From the NCBI GenBank assembly GCA_964419145.1, contig CAYQOM010000002.1, positions 248,001 through 312,000 on the forward strand: a DNA stretch of 64,000 nt, in the 5' to 3' direction. The notes beneath the pieces are model-generated. The model was not told where the DNA came from. It was given only the letters and a program-made list of their open reading frames with translations, and searched no databases. The position numbers and the translations under genes are program-made. This DNA is from UBA2336 sp964419145. Its GTDB lineage: Bacteria; Bacteroidota; Bacteroidia; Cytophagales; Cyclobacteriaceae. Shown piece after piece: positions 26,493 through 35,640 of this stretch. Position 1 is the stretch's first letter. Each line of letters begins with the position of its first letter.

Positions 26493-28136
26493 TTAAGGAA
26501 GTGGTAAACCCGTAGCCGAATATCTGGCCAAGTTTGCCTTTGGAATGGTTGAGCCAAACTTGGCATTGATGGCATCAATAAACACGTTAGCCAAAAATGC
26601 ATAGCCTCTTGTATTCGGGTGAACGCCATCCTCCGAATAGATACCGGTAGGAGGATTGATGTTTGGTGTAATGGTAACACCATTGTAAATACCGGCTTGC
26701 GCAGTGATCAGCGCATTCAGTGCAGCATCAACATCCGCTAAAGCAAGTTTGGTCGTGTTAGAAGCTACAATGCCCGTAACGATTGAATTGTAGGCAACCC
26801 TGGCGTTATTTATCGCTGTGATTTCTGTAGGGATCAATACATATCGGTCTGCCAAAGGAACAGTGAGTCCATTTATTAATAAGGGATTGCCACCCACCGT
26901 TGTACCAAGCACACTGCCAGTAGATAGAGGCAAGATGTCTGTACTGGATGTTTGTCTGACTTGTTCATAGGGTTCCAGGGCAGCCCGCTGTTCTGGTGTA
27001 ATGGCACCAGCACCTAACAGGGCATCAAAACCAGATCCAAGGTCTTGCAAAGTTTCGTCAATGAGTACAGGTCTGTTATTGCCAGTTGCAAACGTTATTT
27101 TTCTTGCATCTAATTGCTCAGATGTTCCGAATGCGCCACCAAATGCTGGATTTTTAAGTCCATCCAATGCGGCATTATAACCTGCAAAGCCACCATTTAA
27201 CTGTGCTGCTGTAGCGGCATCCAAAGGAACCGCATTGTAGGCAACTGAAGTAAAATGTGGCATTTTAAAAATATCCGGAAAATTACCTACAACTCCTTTT
27301 AACTCTGCATTTGATCCAAGTAACGTTGTTATAGCGGCAGTATATTGGAAATCGAAATCGAATTGTGTACCACCTACGGCATTTGTTAAGGGTGCTAACG
27401 AAGGATCGCCACCAAAAGCCGCATGTAGAAAGAAGTCATCCAACCCAAGCCAGAACAAAAAGAAAGACCCGCCAGCAGCGGCAGCATCGCCAATCAAAGT
27501 AGTGGTTCCACCTGGGGGCGGTGCAAGACGTCCGTAGAACGGACTAAATCTTGGATCAACACCTGCAACAGTCCAATCACCTGTTTCTTCAATTAATGAT
27601 TGACCTAGAACAATTGCAGGAATGCCAAAATTATTTAAAGTTGCTTTTCCACCAGTGTAAATAAAGCCTGGATTGGCTGCTGGATTAGGTACAGCTTCCA
27701 ATACACCGGCTGCATAAGCTTGGGGGGTAGGTCGTGGCGGAGTTCCTTGCAAGCGAAGTCTCCCCAAAACAGGTTTAGTGTTATCGGAAAGGAAGGGTTG
27801 AGTTACAAATAAATTCCATCCTAGTGTGGCGTTAATATTCGGTTGGTTAAACGTTGCTGTTCCTCCAGCGCATGCCAATTGCTTATTAATGATGGCAGGG
27901 AGAGAATTGGCTTGTCCGTCATTAAATAATGCACCACCCTGAACGCCAGCAACAAAAGAGTTACCAATGGCTACAAACTTGGTGAAGTTGGCCGTGCCTG
28001 CTCCACCTGTACATGGGTCAGGACCAATGTTGGTAGTATTTGGTTCTGGTTGCGTAAGCGTCATCACCTCTTGTTCACAGGCTCCCAGAAAAATCAGGGA
28101 TAGAAACGCCAGTGATATGTAATTAAACTTTTTCAT
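26493..28136 (-). CDS. SGNH/GDSL-hydrolase-like lipoprotein
   Basis: A 547-residue lipoprotein with lipobox FLGAC (Cys20). The fold is SGNH hydrolase-like: block I is IGNSF with the nucleophile candidate Ser60, and the C-terminal block is EDGVHPN with Asp503 and His506. The long middle part is rich in Ala, Gly, Pro and Asn. It lies 32 bases after the TonB receptor stop, so the two form an operon. Likely an esterase or lipase acting at the cell surface on the receptor's ligand, though the substrate is unknown. The GDSL Asp is replaced by Asn (GNSF), common in variants. Confidence 0.82.
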   Translation of the reverse strand: MKKFNYISLAFLSLIFLGACEQEVMTLTQPEPNTTNIGPDPCTGGAGTANFTKFVAIGNSFVAGVQGGALFNDGQANSLPAIINKQLACAGGTATFNQPNINATLGWNLFVTQPFLSDNTKPVLGRLRLQGTPPRPTPQAYAAGVLEAVPNPAANPGFIYTGGKATLNNFGIPAIVLGQSLIEETGDWTVAGVDPRFSPFYGRLAPPPGGTTTLIGDAAAAGGSFFLFWLGLDDFFLHAAFGGDPSLAPLTNAVGGTQFDFDFQYTAAITTLLGSNAELKGVVGNFPDIFKMPHFTSVAYNAVPLDAATAAQLNGGFAGYNAALDGLKNPAFGGAFGTSEQLDARKITFATGNNRPVLIDETLQDLGSGFDALLGAGAITPEQRAALEPYEQVRQTSSTDILPLSTGSVLGTTVGGNPLLINGLTVPLADRYVLIPTEITAINNARVAYNSIVTGIVASNTTKLALADVDAALNALITAQAGIYNGVTITPNINPPTGIYSEDGVHPNTRGYAFLANVFIDAINAKFGSTIPKANLARYSATGLPLP

Positions 28137-28168
28137 AGTCTCTTTATTTAATCTTTTGTTTTACCGGA

Positions 28169-30922
28169 TTATCTGAAGAATTCATCAAACGTAAGTGAGA
28201 TGTAGAATTGCTGGCCAACAAATGGTGCCCCGAAGTTGGTGCGGTAATCGCCACCCAGCAAATTGGTGCCGCCCAGTTTGGCAATGGTTTTAATGGATGG
28301 AATTCTGTAGCTAACCTGCGCGTCCAACACTCCGAATTCGGGTACATTCCAACTTCCGAAAGAAGATTCCCACAGGTAAGCATCCTGCCAGCGGAAGTTG
28401 ATGTTAAAACCGAGGTTGGTTTTGTTGATTCGCCTGTTTCCAATACCCACGTTAATTTTATTTTCAGGCATGTTAAACCCGGAAATAAAACCATCTTCGT
28501 CTTCTTCAAAGGTGGCATAGTTGTATGAACCACTCAGTGTATATCCTTTCAACAACTTGTATTCAACTCCCAAACCAAAACCGTAAGAATTAACATTGTT
28601 TGGATTATTAACATAAGGAGAGAATAATGACCCAGCATTGATTGTATTTCCCTGATGTGTTGTAGCTTCTTTGCTTACCACAATTTCACCACCAATGAAA
28701 TCCTTATAAATGGTGTAGTAGCCATTCAGGTCAACCAGCATTTTGTTATTGAAGCTTCCCTTGTATCCGATTTCAAAAGCAGTCAGTTTTTCAGGTGCTA
28801 CATAAGGTATATCGGAGGTTACCAGCAATGCAGCGTTACCGCCATTTGGGTCACCTGTTGTTGGATCTAATGATCCGCCAGATGCTCTATACGCATTGTA
28901 GGAGTCTCTTGTCCACGCGCCACCGTTGTGAATTCCATAACGCGCTGCATTTGCTTCCGTGCTTCCTAGCAATGTACCACCAGAAGAAGGGAAGAAAATA
29001 AACTGTGCCTGCGTATCCGGGTTGCGGAAACCAGTCTGGTAACTGGCGCGGATATTGTGTGTTTCGCTGAACGTATACACGGCAGATATCCGGGGTGTAA
29101 CCTGGCCATCAAAGTTTTCATTTTTGTCATAGCGCAACGAACCAGTCAGGCGCAAGGATTCACCAAGAGTTTTGGCGATTTGACCATAGAAACCAAATTC
29201 GTTTATCTTAATCCGTTCATTGCCATCTCCTTCTGGGTCTTCATTGAAAACGGTTCCATCGCTAAACAAATCATACTGACGGAAGTTACCACCCACCATG
29301 AAATCAAATGCTTCAATTTGGTTGAACTGGTAATTGAACTCACCATGATACAGACGCGAGTTGTCAACAAATGATGATCCCGGAGGTGTACGCTGAAATA
29401 AATTTGAACGTACTTGATTTACAAGATCATTGAATGCTTGAGTACCCGGTTGCGGACGATTTCTATCGGCATAGGCACGTGCTGCAGCATGGGCAGCCTC
29501 TGGGTTTCCTGCAGGTACACCTGCTACATACCCTTGCATGGCAAGAACATAGGTTTGCGCATATTCAGGTGCCCACTGTGTTGCTGTTGGGCTGTAGTAT
29601 TCATTCATAAAACCACCTTGCGCACTCATGTTCCACGAATCACCGTCTTTGGTCTCGGTCATGTAACCGCGCACAAAGAAGTTTGAACCTTTCAATTCGA
29701 GTTTGTGAAATTGTTGCGTGAAATCACGTAGGGCATACTTTTCAGTCCCTTGGTAGATTGAGCTACCACCACCAAAGCGCCAGTTGTACAACAACTCCAT
29801 TTTATCCGTTAACTTATAGTGGAGCGCCACATCAGCTTTCATGCTTCTGGCTTCATCGTTATCGAGAATATCCTCTTCACGGAAACCGGTTCTTCTTAAA
29901 TCGAGTGTACCAAAAGTTCCACCAATGGGAACCGGAATAGGAGTTTCGTCACCATAAAGGTTCAGTCCATCGAAGTTGGCGGCACCGCTTAAATCAACAG
30001 TTGATTCCGGGCGCAAACGATCAGTCTTGTAGTCATTGCTCTTCCAGTCTGTAGCTTGCATCAAGGAGAAGTTAAGTTTAAAAGCAAACTTGTTGTTAAA
30101 TGCCTTGGCATAACGCGCTGAGAAGTTATACATCGGAAAGCTTTCGCCTTGTGCATCAGATGTGGTAATACCACCTTTTACCATAGCGCTGAAGCCTTGG
30201 TATTCAAACGGGCTTTTACTCTTCATCATCAAAATACCGTTGAAGGCGTTTGGTCCGTAAAGGGCGGAAGCAGCACCGGGTACAAGCTCCATACTCTCAG
30301 CATCCAGTTCGCTCATGGCTACGATGTTACCGGTAGGGAAGTTAAGCAGGGGAGCAGAGGTATCCATTCCATCTACCAATTGTACAAAACGCACGTTGGC
30401 AATGGATGCAAAACCACGTGTATTTATCTGGGTGAAGTTTAAACTACCGGAGTTTACCTGAACCCCTTTCACATTCGCCAAAGCATCGAAGAAATCAGGT
30501 GCAGCGGTTTGCTGAATTCCGAGAATGTCAATTTTCTCTACGGTTACTGGAGCTCTCATAAATGATTCTTCAGTTCGCCCTCCTGTTACAATTACTTCAC
30601 CTAAGGTTTCAATGTTCTCAACCATGGTAACATTAAGTCCAGTGGTGTTAGCATCGGTTATCTCAATTTCCTGGGAGGTATATCCAATAAATGAGAACTC
30701 CAGTGTAATCGGGGGAGCCTGTGAGGTGGTCACGGTAAAATTTCCCCTCACATCACTGATCGTTCCCGCTACGGAACCTTTCACCTTAATGTTGATACCC
30801 GGGATGGGGTTGCCAGCATCATCCTTCACCGTTCCCGAAACGGTGGTCTGCGCAAAGGCTATCGTGGCGGCCAGCATCATCATCAGCGTTAGCCCCATCG
30901 AACGTTTGTAAAACTTCTCCAT
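28169..30922 (-). CDS. TonB-dependent outer-membrane receptor
   Basis: A 917-residue outer-membrane receptor. The signal peptide ends near IAFAQ (residue 25). A carboxypeptidase-like regulatory domain spans about residues 27-105, then a plug with ESFMRAPVTVEKI and a barrel ending in Phe-Arg (TFDEFFR). Together with the downstream SGNH lipoprotein it looks like an uptake pair for an ester-containing or lipid-like nutrient. It is not a SusC/SusD pair, as no SusD-type lipoprotein follows. The ATG at 30922 is preceded by an AT-rich leader with a small palindrome at 30984-30997. Confidence 0.93.
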   Translation of the reverse strand: MEKFYKRSMGLTLMMMLAATIAFAQTTVSGTVKDDAGNPIPGINIKVKGSVAGTISDVRGNFTVTTSQAPPITLEFSFIGYTSQEIEITDANTTGLNVTMVENIETLGEVIVTGGRTEESFMRAPVTVEKIDILGIQQTAAPDFFDALANVKGVQVNSGSLNFTQINTRGFASIANVRFVQLVDGMDTSAPLLNFPTGNIVAMSELDAESMELVPGAASALYGPNAFNGILMMKSKSPFEYQGFSAMVKGGITTSDAQGESFPMYNFSARYAKAFNNKFAFKLNFSLMQATDWKSNDYKTDRLRPESTVDLSGAANFDGLNLYGDETPIPVPIGGTFGTLDLRRTGFREEDILDNDEARSMKADVALHYKLTDKMELLYNWRFGGGSSIYQGTEKYALRDFTQQFHKLELKGSNFFVRGYMTETKDGDSWNMSAQGGFMNEYYSPTATQWAPEYAQTYVLAMQGYVAGVPAGNPEAAHAAARAYADRNRPQPGTQAFNDLVNQVRSNLFQRTPPGSSFVDNSRLYHGEFNYQFNQIEAFDFMVGGNFRQYDLFSDGTVFNEDPEGDGNERIKINEFGFYGQIAKTLGESLRLTGSLRYDKNENFDGQVTPRISAVYTFSETHNIRASYQTGFRNPDTQAQFIFFPSSGGTLLGSTEANAARYGIHNGGAWTRDSYNAYRASGGSLDPTTGDPNGGNAALLVTSDIPYVAPEKLTAFEIGYKGSFNNKMLVDLNGYYTIYKDFIGGEIVVSKEATTHQGNTINAGSLFSPYVNNPNNVNSYGFGLGVEYKLLKGYTLSGSYNYATFEEDEDGFISGFNMPENKINVGIGNRRINKTNLGFNINFRWQDAYLWESSFGSWNVPEFGVLDAQVSYRIPSIKTIAKLGGTNLLGGDYRTNFGAPFVGQQFYISLTFDEFFR

Positions 30923-30983
30923 ACAGTTTTCTTTAAAATGGTTGGTTTTTGGAATTAATTAGTTGCGTTTATAAAAATGACAA

Positions 30984-30997
30984 TACGAACATTCGTA
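30984..30997. promoter_or_regulatory. Possible operator palindrome upstream of TonB receptor
   Basis: TACGAA (30984-30989) and TTCGTA (30992-30997) form a perfect 6-bp inverted repeat with a 2-base centre, 62 bases upstream of the receptor ATG. The size fits a dimeric repressor site, but it is short and could be chance. Confidence 0.3.
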
Positions 30998-31142
30998 CTT
31001 CCCTGAAAAGTACAAAATTTATTCAAAAAATAAAGAAAACGGTTGCGGTTTCGTTAAAGTACAACTTCAACCTTGGCAGAACTAAAAACACAGAATTTAG
31101 TATGCTTAGCAGCGTATTTCTTGATGCTTGATTCTGAAAATT
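30998..31142. other. Rest of the gap upstream of the TonB receptor
   Basis: AT-rich leader region shared with the gldC 3' end. A 60-residue frame on the plus strand crosses it but shows no protein-like composition or signal. I see no terminator for gldC here. Confidence 0.35.
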
Positions 31143-31478
31143 TTAATTCCCTTTTTCGCTGTTAAGGTGCTTCACCAGGCGGTTGCATAATGCATTGGTT
31201 TCAGCGGCCATCACCTCATCACCAGTGGCGGTTAAAATACTCTGAGCCAACCCACCCAGGCAATCAATATAGAATCGCTTCATTTCATCCACCGGCATAT
31301 CCTTGGTCCACAAATCTATACGCAGTGTATTTTTTTGGGCCTCATCCCATAAGGAAATGCTGATGCTTTTGGTTTCGGCAGGGGCAGCATCGGGTTTATC
31401 GGAGGCGTCCCACAGGATTTTATCGGGTATATTGTTTTGGTCGAGTTCTACGGTGAAGTTTATATTGGTTTTACGCAT
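31143..31478 (-). CDS. gldC: Gliding motility protein GldC
   Basis: A 111-residue cytoplasmic-type protein linked to gliding motility and type IX secretion in Bacteroidota. The match rests on FTVELDQNNIPDKILWDA at the start and the conserved LWDEAQKNTLRIDLWTKDMPVDEMK stretch (given here as its two ends), a hallmark of GldC. The ATG at 31478 begins the conserved part; the frame extends 33 codons upstream through a repeat-rich leader and is not credible. No gldB or other gld genes are adjacent. Confidence 0.9.
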   Translation of the reverse strand: MRKTNINFTVELDQNNIPDKILWDASDKPDAAPAETKSISISLWDEAQKNTLRIDLWTKDMPVDEMKRFYIDCLGGLAQSILTATGDEVMAAETNALCNRLVKHLNSEKGN

Positions 31479-31484
31479 GGACTT

Positions 31485-31596
31485 AATTTGAAAATTTGAA
31501 AATTCGTTAATTTGAAAATGCCTTTTCGGGTTGCAAGATACATTTTCAAACTTGCCTACCGGCAGGCAGGTCTTCAAATTACTTCATTTTCAAATT
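31485..31596. repeat. AATTTGAAAAT repeat cluster and small GC palindrome
   Basis: The 11-mer AATTTGAAAAT occurs at 31485-31495 and 31509-31519, and inverted at 31586-31596. A near-palindrome TGCCTACCGGCAGGCA lies at 31553-31568. A further direct copy is at 32253-32263. Together they fill the gldC-scoB gap. Similar A/T repeats are, from memory, common in Bacteroidota intergenic DNA. Confidence 0.6.
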
Positions 31597-32246
31597 GACA
31601 TTTCAGGAATCTCCCCCTCAATAATCAATTTACCGGCAGTAGCGTTTTTGATTTGCTCTACAGAAACACCGGGTGCACGTTCCAACAATTTAAAGCCGCC
31701 TTCCGGCAGTACATCCAATACGGCCAGGTCGGTAACAATTTTCTTTACGCAGTGAATACCGGTTATGGGCAGGGTGCAGGTGGGTAAAAGTTTAGAGGCG
31801 CCATCTTTACTGCAATGTTGCATGGCTACAATAATGTTGTTGGCCGATGCCACCAGGTCCATAGCGCCACCCATGCCCTTTACCATTTTGCCAGGCACTT
31901 TCCAGTTGGCGATGTCGCCATTTTCAGAAACTTCCATCGCGCCAAGAATGGTCAAGTGAATGTGCCCGCCCCGTATCATGGCAAAGCTCTCAGCCGAACT
32001 GAACAAGGCCGAGCCGGGCATCATCGTAATGGTTTGCTTACCGGCATTGATCAAATCCGGGTCAACTTTATCTTCGGTAGGGAAGGGGCCAATGCCTAAT
32101 AATCCATTTTCCGATTGCAGCACTACGTTAAGGTTATCGGGAATGTAATTGGCTACCAACGTAGGGATACCAATACCCAGGTTGATGTACATGCCATCTT
32201 TAACCTCTTTTGCGATGCGTTTTGCGATGCCGTTTTTATCTAACAT
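31590..32246 (-). CDS. scoB: 3-oxoacid CoA-transferase subunit B
   Basis: The beta subunit of succinyl-CoA:3-ketoacid CoA transferase, moving CoA between succinyl-CoA and acetoacetate. The catalytic Glu is Glu46 in the SENGLLG motif, and GIGIPTLVANY precedes it. The 218-residue form starting at the ATG at 32246 has the typical length. The frame extends 60 codons upstream over a repeat and the scoA 3' end; that extension is not conserved-looking. It pairs with scoA 40 bases upstream. Confidence 0.95.
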   Translation of the reverse strand: MLDKNGIAKRIAKEVKDGMYINLGIGIPTLVANYIPDNLNVVLQSENGLLGIGPFPTEDKVDPDLINAGKQTITMMPGSALFSSAESFAMIRGGHIHLTILGAMEVSENGDIANWKVPGKMVKGMGGAMDLVASANNIIVAMQHCSKDGASKLLPTCTLPITGIHCVKKIVTDLAVLDVLPEGGFKLLERAPGVSVEQIKNATAGKLIIEGEIPEMSI

Positions 32247-32252
32247 AACTTT

Positions 32253-32263
32253 AATTTGAAAAT
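32253..32263. repeat. AATTTGAAAAT copy in the scoA-scoB gap
   Basis: An exact copy of the 11-mer found three times around the gldC leader. It sits immediately upstream of the scoB start and could affect its translation. Confidence 0.5.
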
Positions 32264-32286
32264 GAGGGTTTTGATGAGCGATGGTT

Positions 32287-32985
32287 TCAAATTTTTGTAA
32301 TCGTTCGTTGCTCAATTCTTTTCTCATAATGCTTCCCTTCAAAAATCCGCTGCACGTAAATACCCGGTGTGTGAATCTGGTTGGGATCGAGTTCACCGAG
32401 GGGCACAAGTTCTTCCACTTCTGCAATGGTAATTTTTCCGGCCGCAGCCATCATGGGGTTGAAATTTCGTGATGTGCCGCGAAATACCAAGTTGCCGGCT
32501 GCATCGCCCTTCCAGGCTTTTACCAATGAAAAATCAGCGCGAAGCCAATGCTCCATTAAATACATTTTACCATGAAACTCACGCACTTCTTTTCCTTCAG
32601 CCACTTCGGTTCCATAACCTGCCGGAGTAAAGAAGGCCGGAATACCGGCACCACCCGCTCGAATACGTTCGGCCAGTGTTCCCTGCGGAATAAGATCAAC
32701 CTCCAGTTCGCCAGAAAGTAGTTGACGTTCAAATTCTGCGTTTTCACCTACATACGATGAAATCATTTTTTTTACCTGTCGTGTTTTAAGCAATAAGCCA
32801 ATACCGAAATCATCAACACCAGCGTTGTTGGAGATGCAGGTGAGCCCTCTTACGCCTTTTCGTAATAAGGCCTGAATGCAATTTTCGGGAATGCCTGAAA
32901 GTCCGAAGCCACCCAGCATCAGGGTTACATTATCGGTAATGTCATGAATGGCTTCATCGGCATTGGCTACAACTTTATTGATCAT
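32287..32985 (-). CDS. scoA: 3-oxoacid CoA-transferase subunit A
   Basis: The alpha subunit of the ketoacid CoA transferase. The family signature LGGFGLSGIPENC lies at about residues 23-36, and SSYVGENAEFE and RAGGAGIPAFFTPAGYGT follow in the expected order. The 232 residues match the bacterial two-subunit enzyme. It starts at the ATG at 32985 and leads the scoA-scoB unit. Function in acetoacetate or ketone-body use is well established for the family. Confidence 0.95.
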   Translation of the reverse strand: MINKVVANADEAIHDITDNVTLMLGGFGLSGIPENCIQALLRKGVRGLTCISNNAGVDDFGIGLLLKTRQVKKMISSYVGENAEFERQLLSGELEVDLIPQGTLAERIRAGGAGIPAFFTPAGYGTEVAEGKEVREFHGKMYLMEHWLRADFSLVKAWKGDAAGNLVFRGTSRNFNPMMAAAGKITIAEVEELVPLGELDPNQIHTPGIYVQRIFEGKHYEKRIEQRTITKI

Positions 32986-33029
32986 AGTCGGTTTGTATTT
33001 TCAGTAAATCTCTGTATTCGGTTTTCAAA

Positions 33030-33965
33030 TCACAACACTCCCTTCAGCTGTTTCAAGGCTTCTTCTTTATCGCGATGAAGTTGTTCTTTTAATTCATCCA
33101 GGTCATTGAATTTCATGTCGCTGCGAATCATGTTGATAAATTTTAGGGTAAGCGTTTCTCCATAAATATCTTTATCAAAATCGAAAATATTTACTTCAAT
33201 GGATTTGTGCGCTCCGCCTACTGTTGGGCGATAGCCGATATAGAGCATGCCTTTATAAAGCTGCCCTTCGTGCGATACCGTTACAGAATAGATGCCATCA
33301 ACCGGAATAAGCTTGTAATGTGTATCAATATCAATGTTGGCCGTTGGGAACCCGATTAACCGACCTAACCGGTCGCCTTTGATCACGCGACCGCTTATGC
33401 TGTAGGGCTTGCCAAGCAAATGGTTGGCTGTTTCGATGTCACCGCATTCAAGCGCTTTACGGATTTTTGTGGAACTTACAGTGATGTTGTCAACATCTTG
33501 TGACGGAATTTCTTCTACATCAAATCCGTAGCGTGGTCCGTTGACTTTTAACTCTTCAAAGCTGCCTTCACGGTTGTGGCCAAAGCGATGATCGTAGCCA
33601 ATCACCAATTTTTTTGTACCGATGGTCTCAACCAGAATACGGGTGATGAATTCTTCTGATGAAAGATTTGAAAATTCTTTGGTGAAAGGGATTCTGATTA
33701 AATGCTGAATGCCTTCTTGTTTTAACAGTTCAGCTTTTTCCTCAAAGGTGTTCAGTAATTTCAGACTGGTATCTTCCGGATATAGCACTAACCGCGGATG
33801 AGGCCAGAAGGTTATCACCACTGTTTCGCCTTTTGATTTTTCGGCTACTTCTTTTAACCGCGCCAGAATTTTTTGATGTCCTACATGAACGCCATCAAAT
33901 GTGCCGCTGGTTACAACAGCGTTTGTGAGTTTTATAAAATCATCCGGTGTGTGATAGATTTTCAT
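33030..33965 (-). CDS. ribF: Bifunctional riboflavin kinase/FAD synthetase
   Basis: Converts riboflavin to FMN and FMN to FAD. The N-terminal adenylyltransferase domain shows GTFDGVHVGHQ (about residues 20-30) and GYDHRFGHNR. The C-terminal kinase domain shows GDRLGRLIGFPTANI and the later NIFDFDKDIYGE. The 311-residue length is normal. It overlaps truB by 4 bases (ATGA), so the two are translationally coupled. No FMN riboswitch is seen, and none is expected inside an operon. Confidence 0.96.
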   Translation of the reverse strand: MKIYHTPDDFIKLTNAVVTSGTFDGVHVGHQKILARLKEVAEKSKGETVVITFWPHPRLVLYPEDTSLKLLNTFEEKAELLKQEGIQHLIRIPFTKEFSNLSSEEFITRILVETIGTKKLVIGYDHRFGHNREGSFEELKVNGPRYGFDVEEIPSQDVDNITVSSTKIRKALECGDIETANHLLGKPYSISGRVIKGDRLGRLIGFPTANIDIDTHYKLIPVDGIYSVTVSHEGQLYKGMLYIGYRPTVGGAHKSIEVNIFDFDKDIYGETLTLKFINMIRSDMKFNDLDELKEQLHRDKEEALKQLKGVL

Positions 33966-34615
33966 GGTTCCACTTCTTCCAACGTCAGGCTGTCCTCCAG
34001 TTTATATGAACCTATACGGGTGCGACAAAGTTGTGAAAGATAGGCGCCAACACCAAGTTTTTCACCCATGTCGCGTACGAGACTGCGTATGTAGGTGCCT
34101 TTCGAACAAACAATCCGGAATTCAACAACTGGCTTTTCATACGATACGATTTCAAAGACGCTTACGTCCACTTCGCGAGGTTTAAGTTCCGGGTCTTTTC
34201 CTTTACGCGCCATGGCATAAGCCCGTTTCCCGCCAATTTTTATAGCCGAATGAGCCGGTGGTATTTGCTGAATTTTACCGGTTAACTCCCGGGCAACAGC
34301 GCGTATGGCATCCAGAGTAATGTGGTTTACTTCAACCGGGTCAGATACTTCAGTTTCTAAATCATGCGATGGAGTTGTTTGCCCGATCACAATCTTTCCC
34401 GTGTATTCTTTCTCCAATCCCATAAACTCTTCAATGCGCTTGGTCATTTTGCCGGTGCAGATGATGAGCAAACCTGTGGCGAGTGGATCCAGTGTTCCAG
34501 CATGACCGATCTTTTTCATTTTTAGTCTGTAGCGCAGCTTATTCACTACATCAAAGGAAGTCCATTGAAGCGGCTTATTGATAAGCAACACACGATCAAC
34601 CGTAAGATTTTCCAT
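33962..34615 (-). CDS. truB: tRNA pseudouridine-55 synthase
   Basis: Makes pseudouridine 55 in the T-loop of tRNAs. The catalytic Asp is Asp43 in GHAGTLDPLATGLL. KGTYIRSLVRDMGEKLG supplies the conserved RNA-binding region. At 217 residues it lacks the C-terminal PUA domain of the E. coli enzyme, like other short Bacteroidota forms. Its start shares one base with the uppP stop and its end overlaps ribF, within a conserved operon. Confidence 0.95.
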   Translation of the reverse strand: MENLTVDRVLLINKPLQWTSFDVVNKLRYRLKMKKIGHAGTLDPLATGLLIICTGKMTKRIEEFMGLEKEYTGKIVIGQTTPSHDLETEVSDPVEVNHITLDAIRAVARELTGKIQQIPPAHSAIKIGGKRAYAMARKGKDPELKPREVDVSVFEIVSYEKPVVEFRIVCSKGTYIRSLVRDMGEKLGVGAYLSQLCRTRIGSYKLEDSLTLEEVEP

Positions 34616-35409
34616 TACACAACTGCGAGATCAACGCCCAGGTAGTATAGGGTTAACAGCACAAGGCCGACTACAATCCGGTAATACCCAAAAACTTTAA
34701 AACCATGTTTGGTTAAGAATGAGATGAATGATTTGATGGCTACCAACGCAACAATAAAGGCAACAACATTTCCGATGATCAGGAGGTTTATTTCATTCGT
34801 GGAAAAACCCGGGCCATCTTTATAAAAAACCAGCATCTTATAAGCTGTGGCAGCAAACATGGTGGGTACGGCCAGAAAGAAAGAAAATTCGGCAGCCGTT
34901 TTCTTGTTTAATTTTTGCGTGAGTCCGCCAATAATGGTGGCAGCTGAACGGGAAACGCCAGGGATCATGGCTATGCATTGAAAGATGCCAATCTTTAACG
35001 CAACCGGATAGGTGATGCGTTGATCCAGATTTTTTTCATTGGCTTCGAATACTTTATCGATAAACAAAAAGATTACTCCGCCAATGATCAACATAAAGCC
35101 AACTACTTCAATGCGTTCAAGCAAGGCATCAATGTAGTCGTTGAGTAAAAGACCAACCACGGCTGCGGGTATAAACGCGACTCCCAACTTGAAATAGAAC
35201 TCAAACGACTGAAGGAATTTTTTCCAGTATAAAACGATTACAGAAAGAATGGCGCCAAATTGAATGGCCACGGTAAATACTTTGGTAAATGAATCGTCAG
35301 CAATGCCCATTACAGACGAGCCGATAATGATATGACCGGTAGAAGAAACGGGAAGAAATTCAGTCAGGCCTTCTATAATGGCCAGTATAATCGATTCGAG
35401 TACCGACAT
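34615..35409 (-). CDS. uppP: Undecaprenyl-diphosphate phosphatase
   Basis: An integral membrane enzyme (BacA/UppP) that recycles undecaprenyl pyrophosphate to the lipid carrier for cell-wall synthesis. The catalytic motifs EGLTEFLPVSSTGH (about residues 14-27) and PGVSRSAATI (near residue 150) are intact. About eight membrane helices fit the 264 residues. It shares a base with truB and follows the DUF3098 gene by 17 bases. Confidence 0.96.
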   Translation of the reverse strand: MSVLESIILAIIEGLTEFLPVSSTGHIIIGSSVMGIADDSFTKVFTVAIQFGAILSVIVLYWKKFLQSFEFYFKLGVAFIPAAVVGLLLNDYIDALLERIEVVGFMLIIGGVIFLFIDKVFEANEKNLDQRITYPVALKIGIFQCIAMIPGVSRSAATIIGGLTQKLNKKTAAEFSFFLAVPTMFAATAYKMLVFYKDGPGFSTNEINLLIIGNVVAFIVALVAIKSFISFLTKHGFKVFGYYRIVVGLVLLTLYYLGVDLAVV

Positions 35410-35426
35410 GAAGTATGGTTACGGTG

Positions 35427-35636
35427 TTATTTCTTTTGATCAGGACGGTAGAGCACGGCCACGACTTCAATCACAAAGCCGGTTAATACAATAAGCGGGC
35501 CCAAGGTCAATCCAAGAAATCCAAAACCATAATCTTCTTTATCGAGCGACATCACGATGAAGCCAATCACCAGCGTAACCAGCCCAAGTACCATGATCTG
35601 ATAATTCTTTTTTGTAAACGGGAGTTTATTTTCCAT
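35427..35636 (-). CDS. DUF3098 small membrane protein
   Basis: A 69-residue protein with two membrane helices (about residues 14-33 and 42-62). The order ftsX, DUF3098, uppP is typical of Bacteroidota and identifies the family. I used the ATG at 35636, 4 bases after the ftsX stop; the frame extends 7 codons upstream to a TTG that overlaps ftsX. Its role next to cell-division and wall genes is not known. Confidence 0.85.
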   Translation of the reverse strand: MENKLPFTKKNYQIMVLGLVTLVIGFIVMSLDKEDYGFGFLGLTLGPLIVLTGFVIEVVAVLYRPDQKK

Positions 35637-35640
35637 AATA

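Noticed and set aside
30949..31131. 60-residue plus-strand frame upstream of the TonB receptor
   Set aside because: It has no signal, no motif, unusual composition and sits in the promoter region of a leftward gene.
32247..32426. 60-codon N-terminal extension of scoB
   Set aside because: It covers an intergenic repeat and the end of scoA and precedes the conserved start of the protein.
33030..33965. FMN riboswitch or RNA leader for ribF
   Set aside because: ribF overlaps truB by 4 bases and has no leader of its own.
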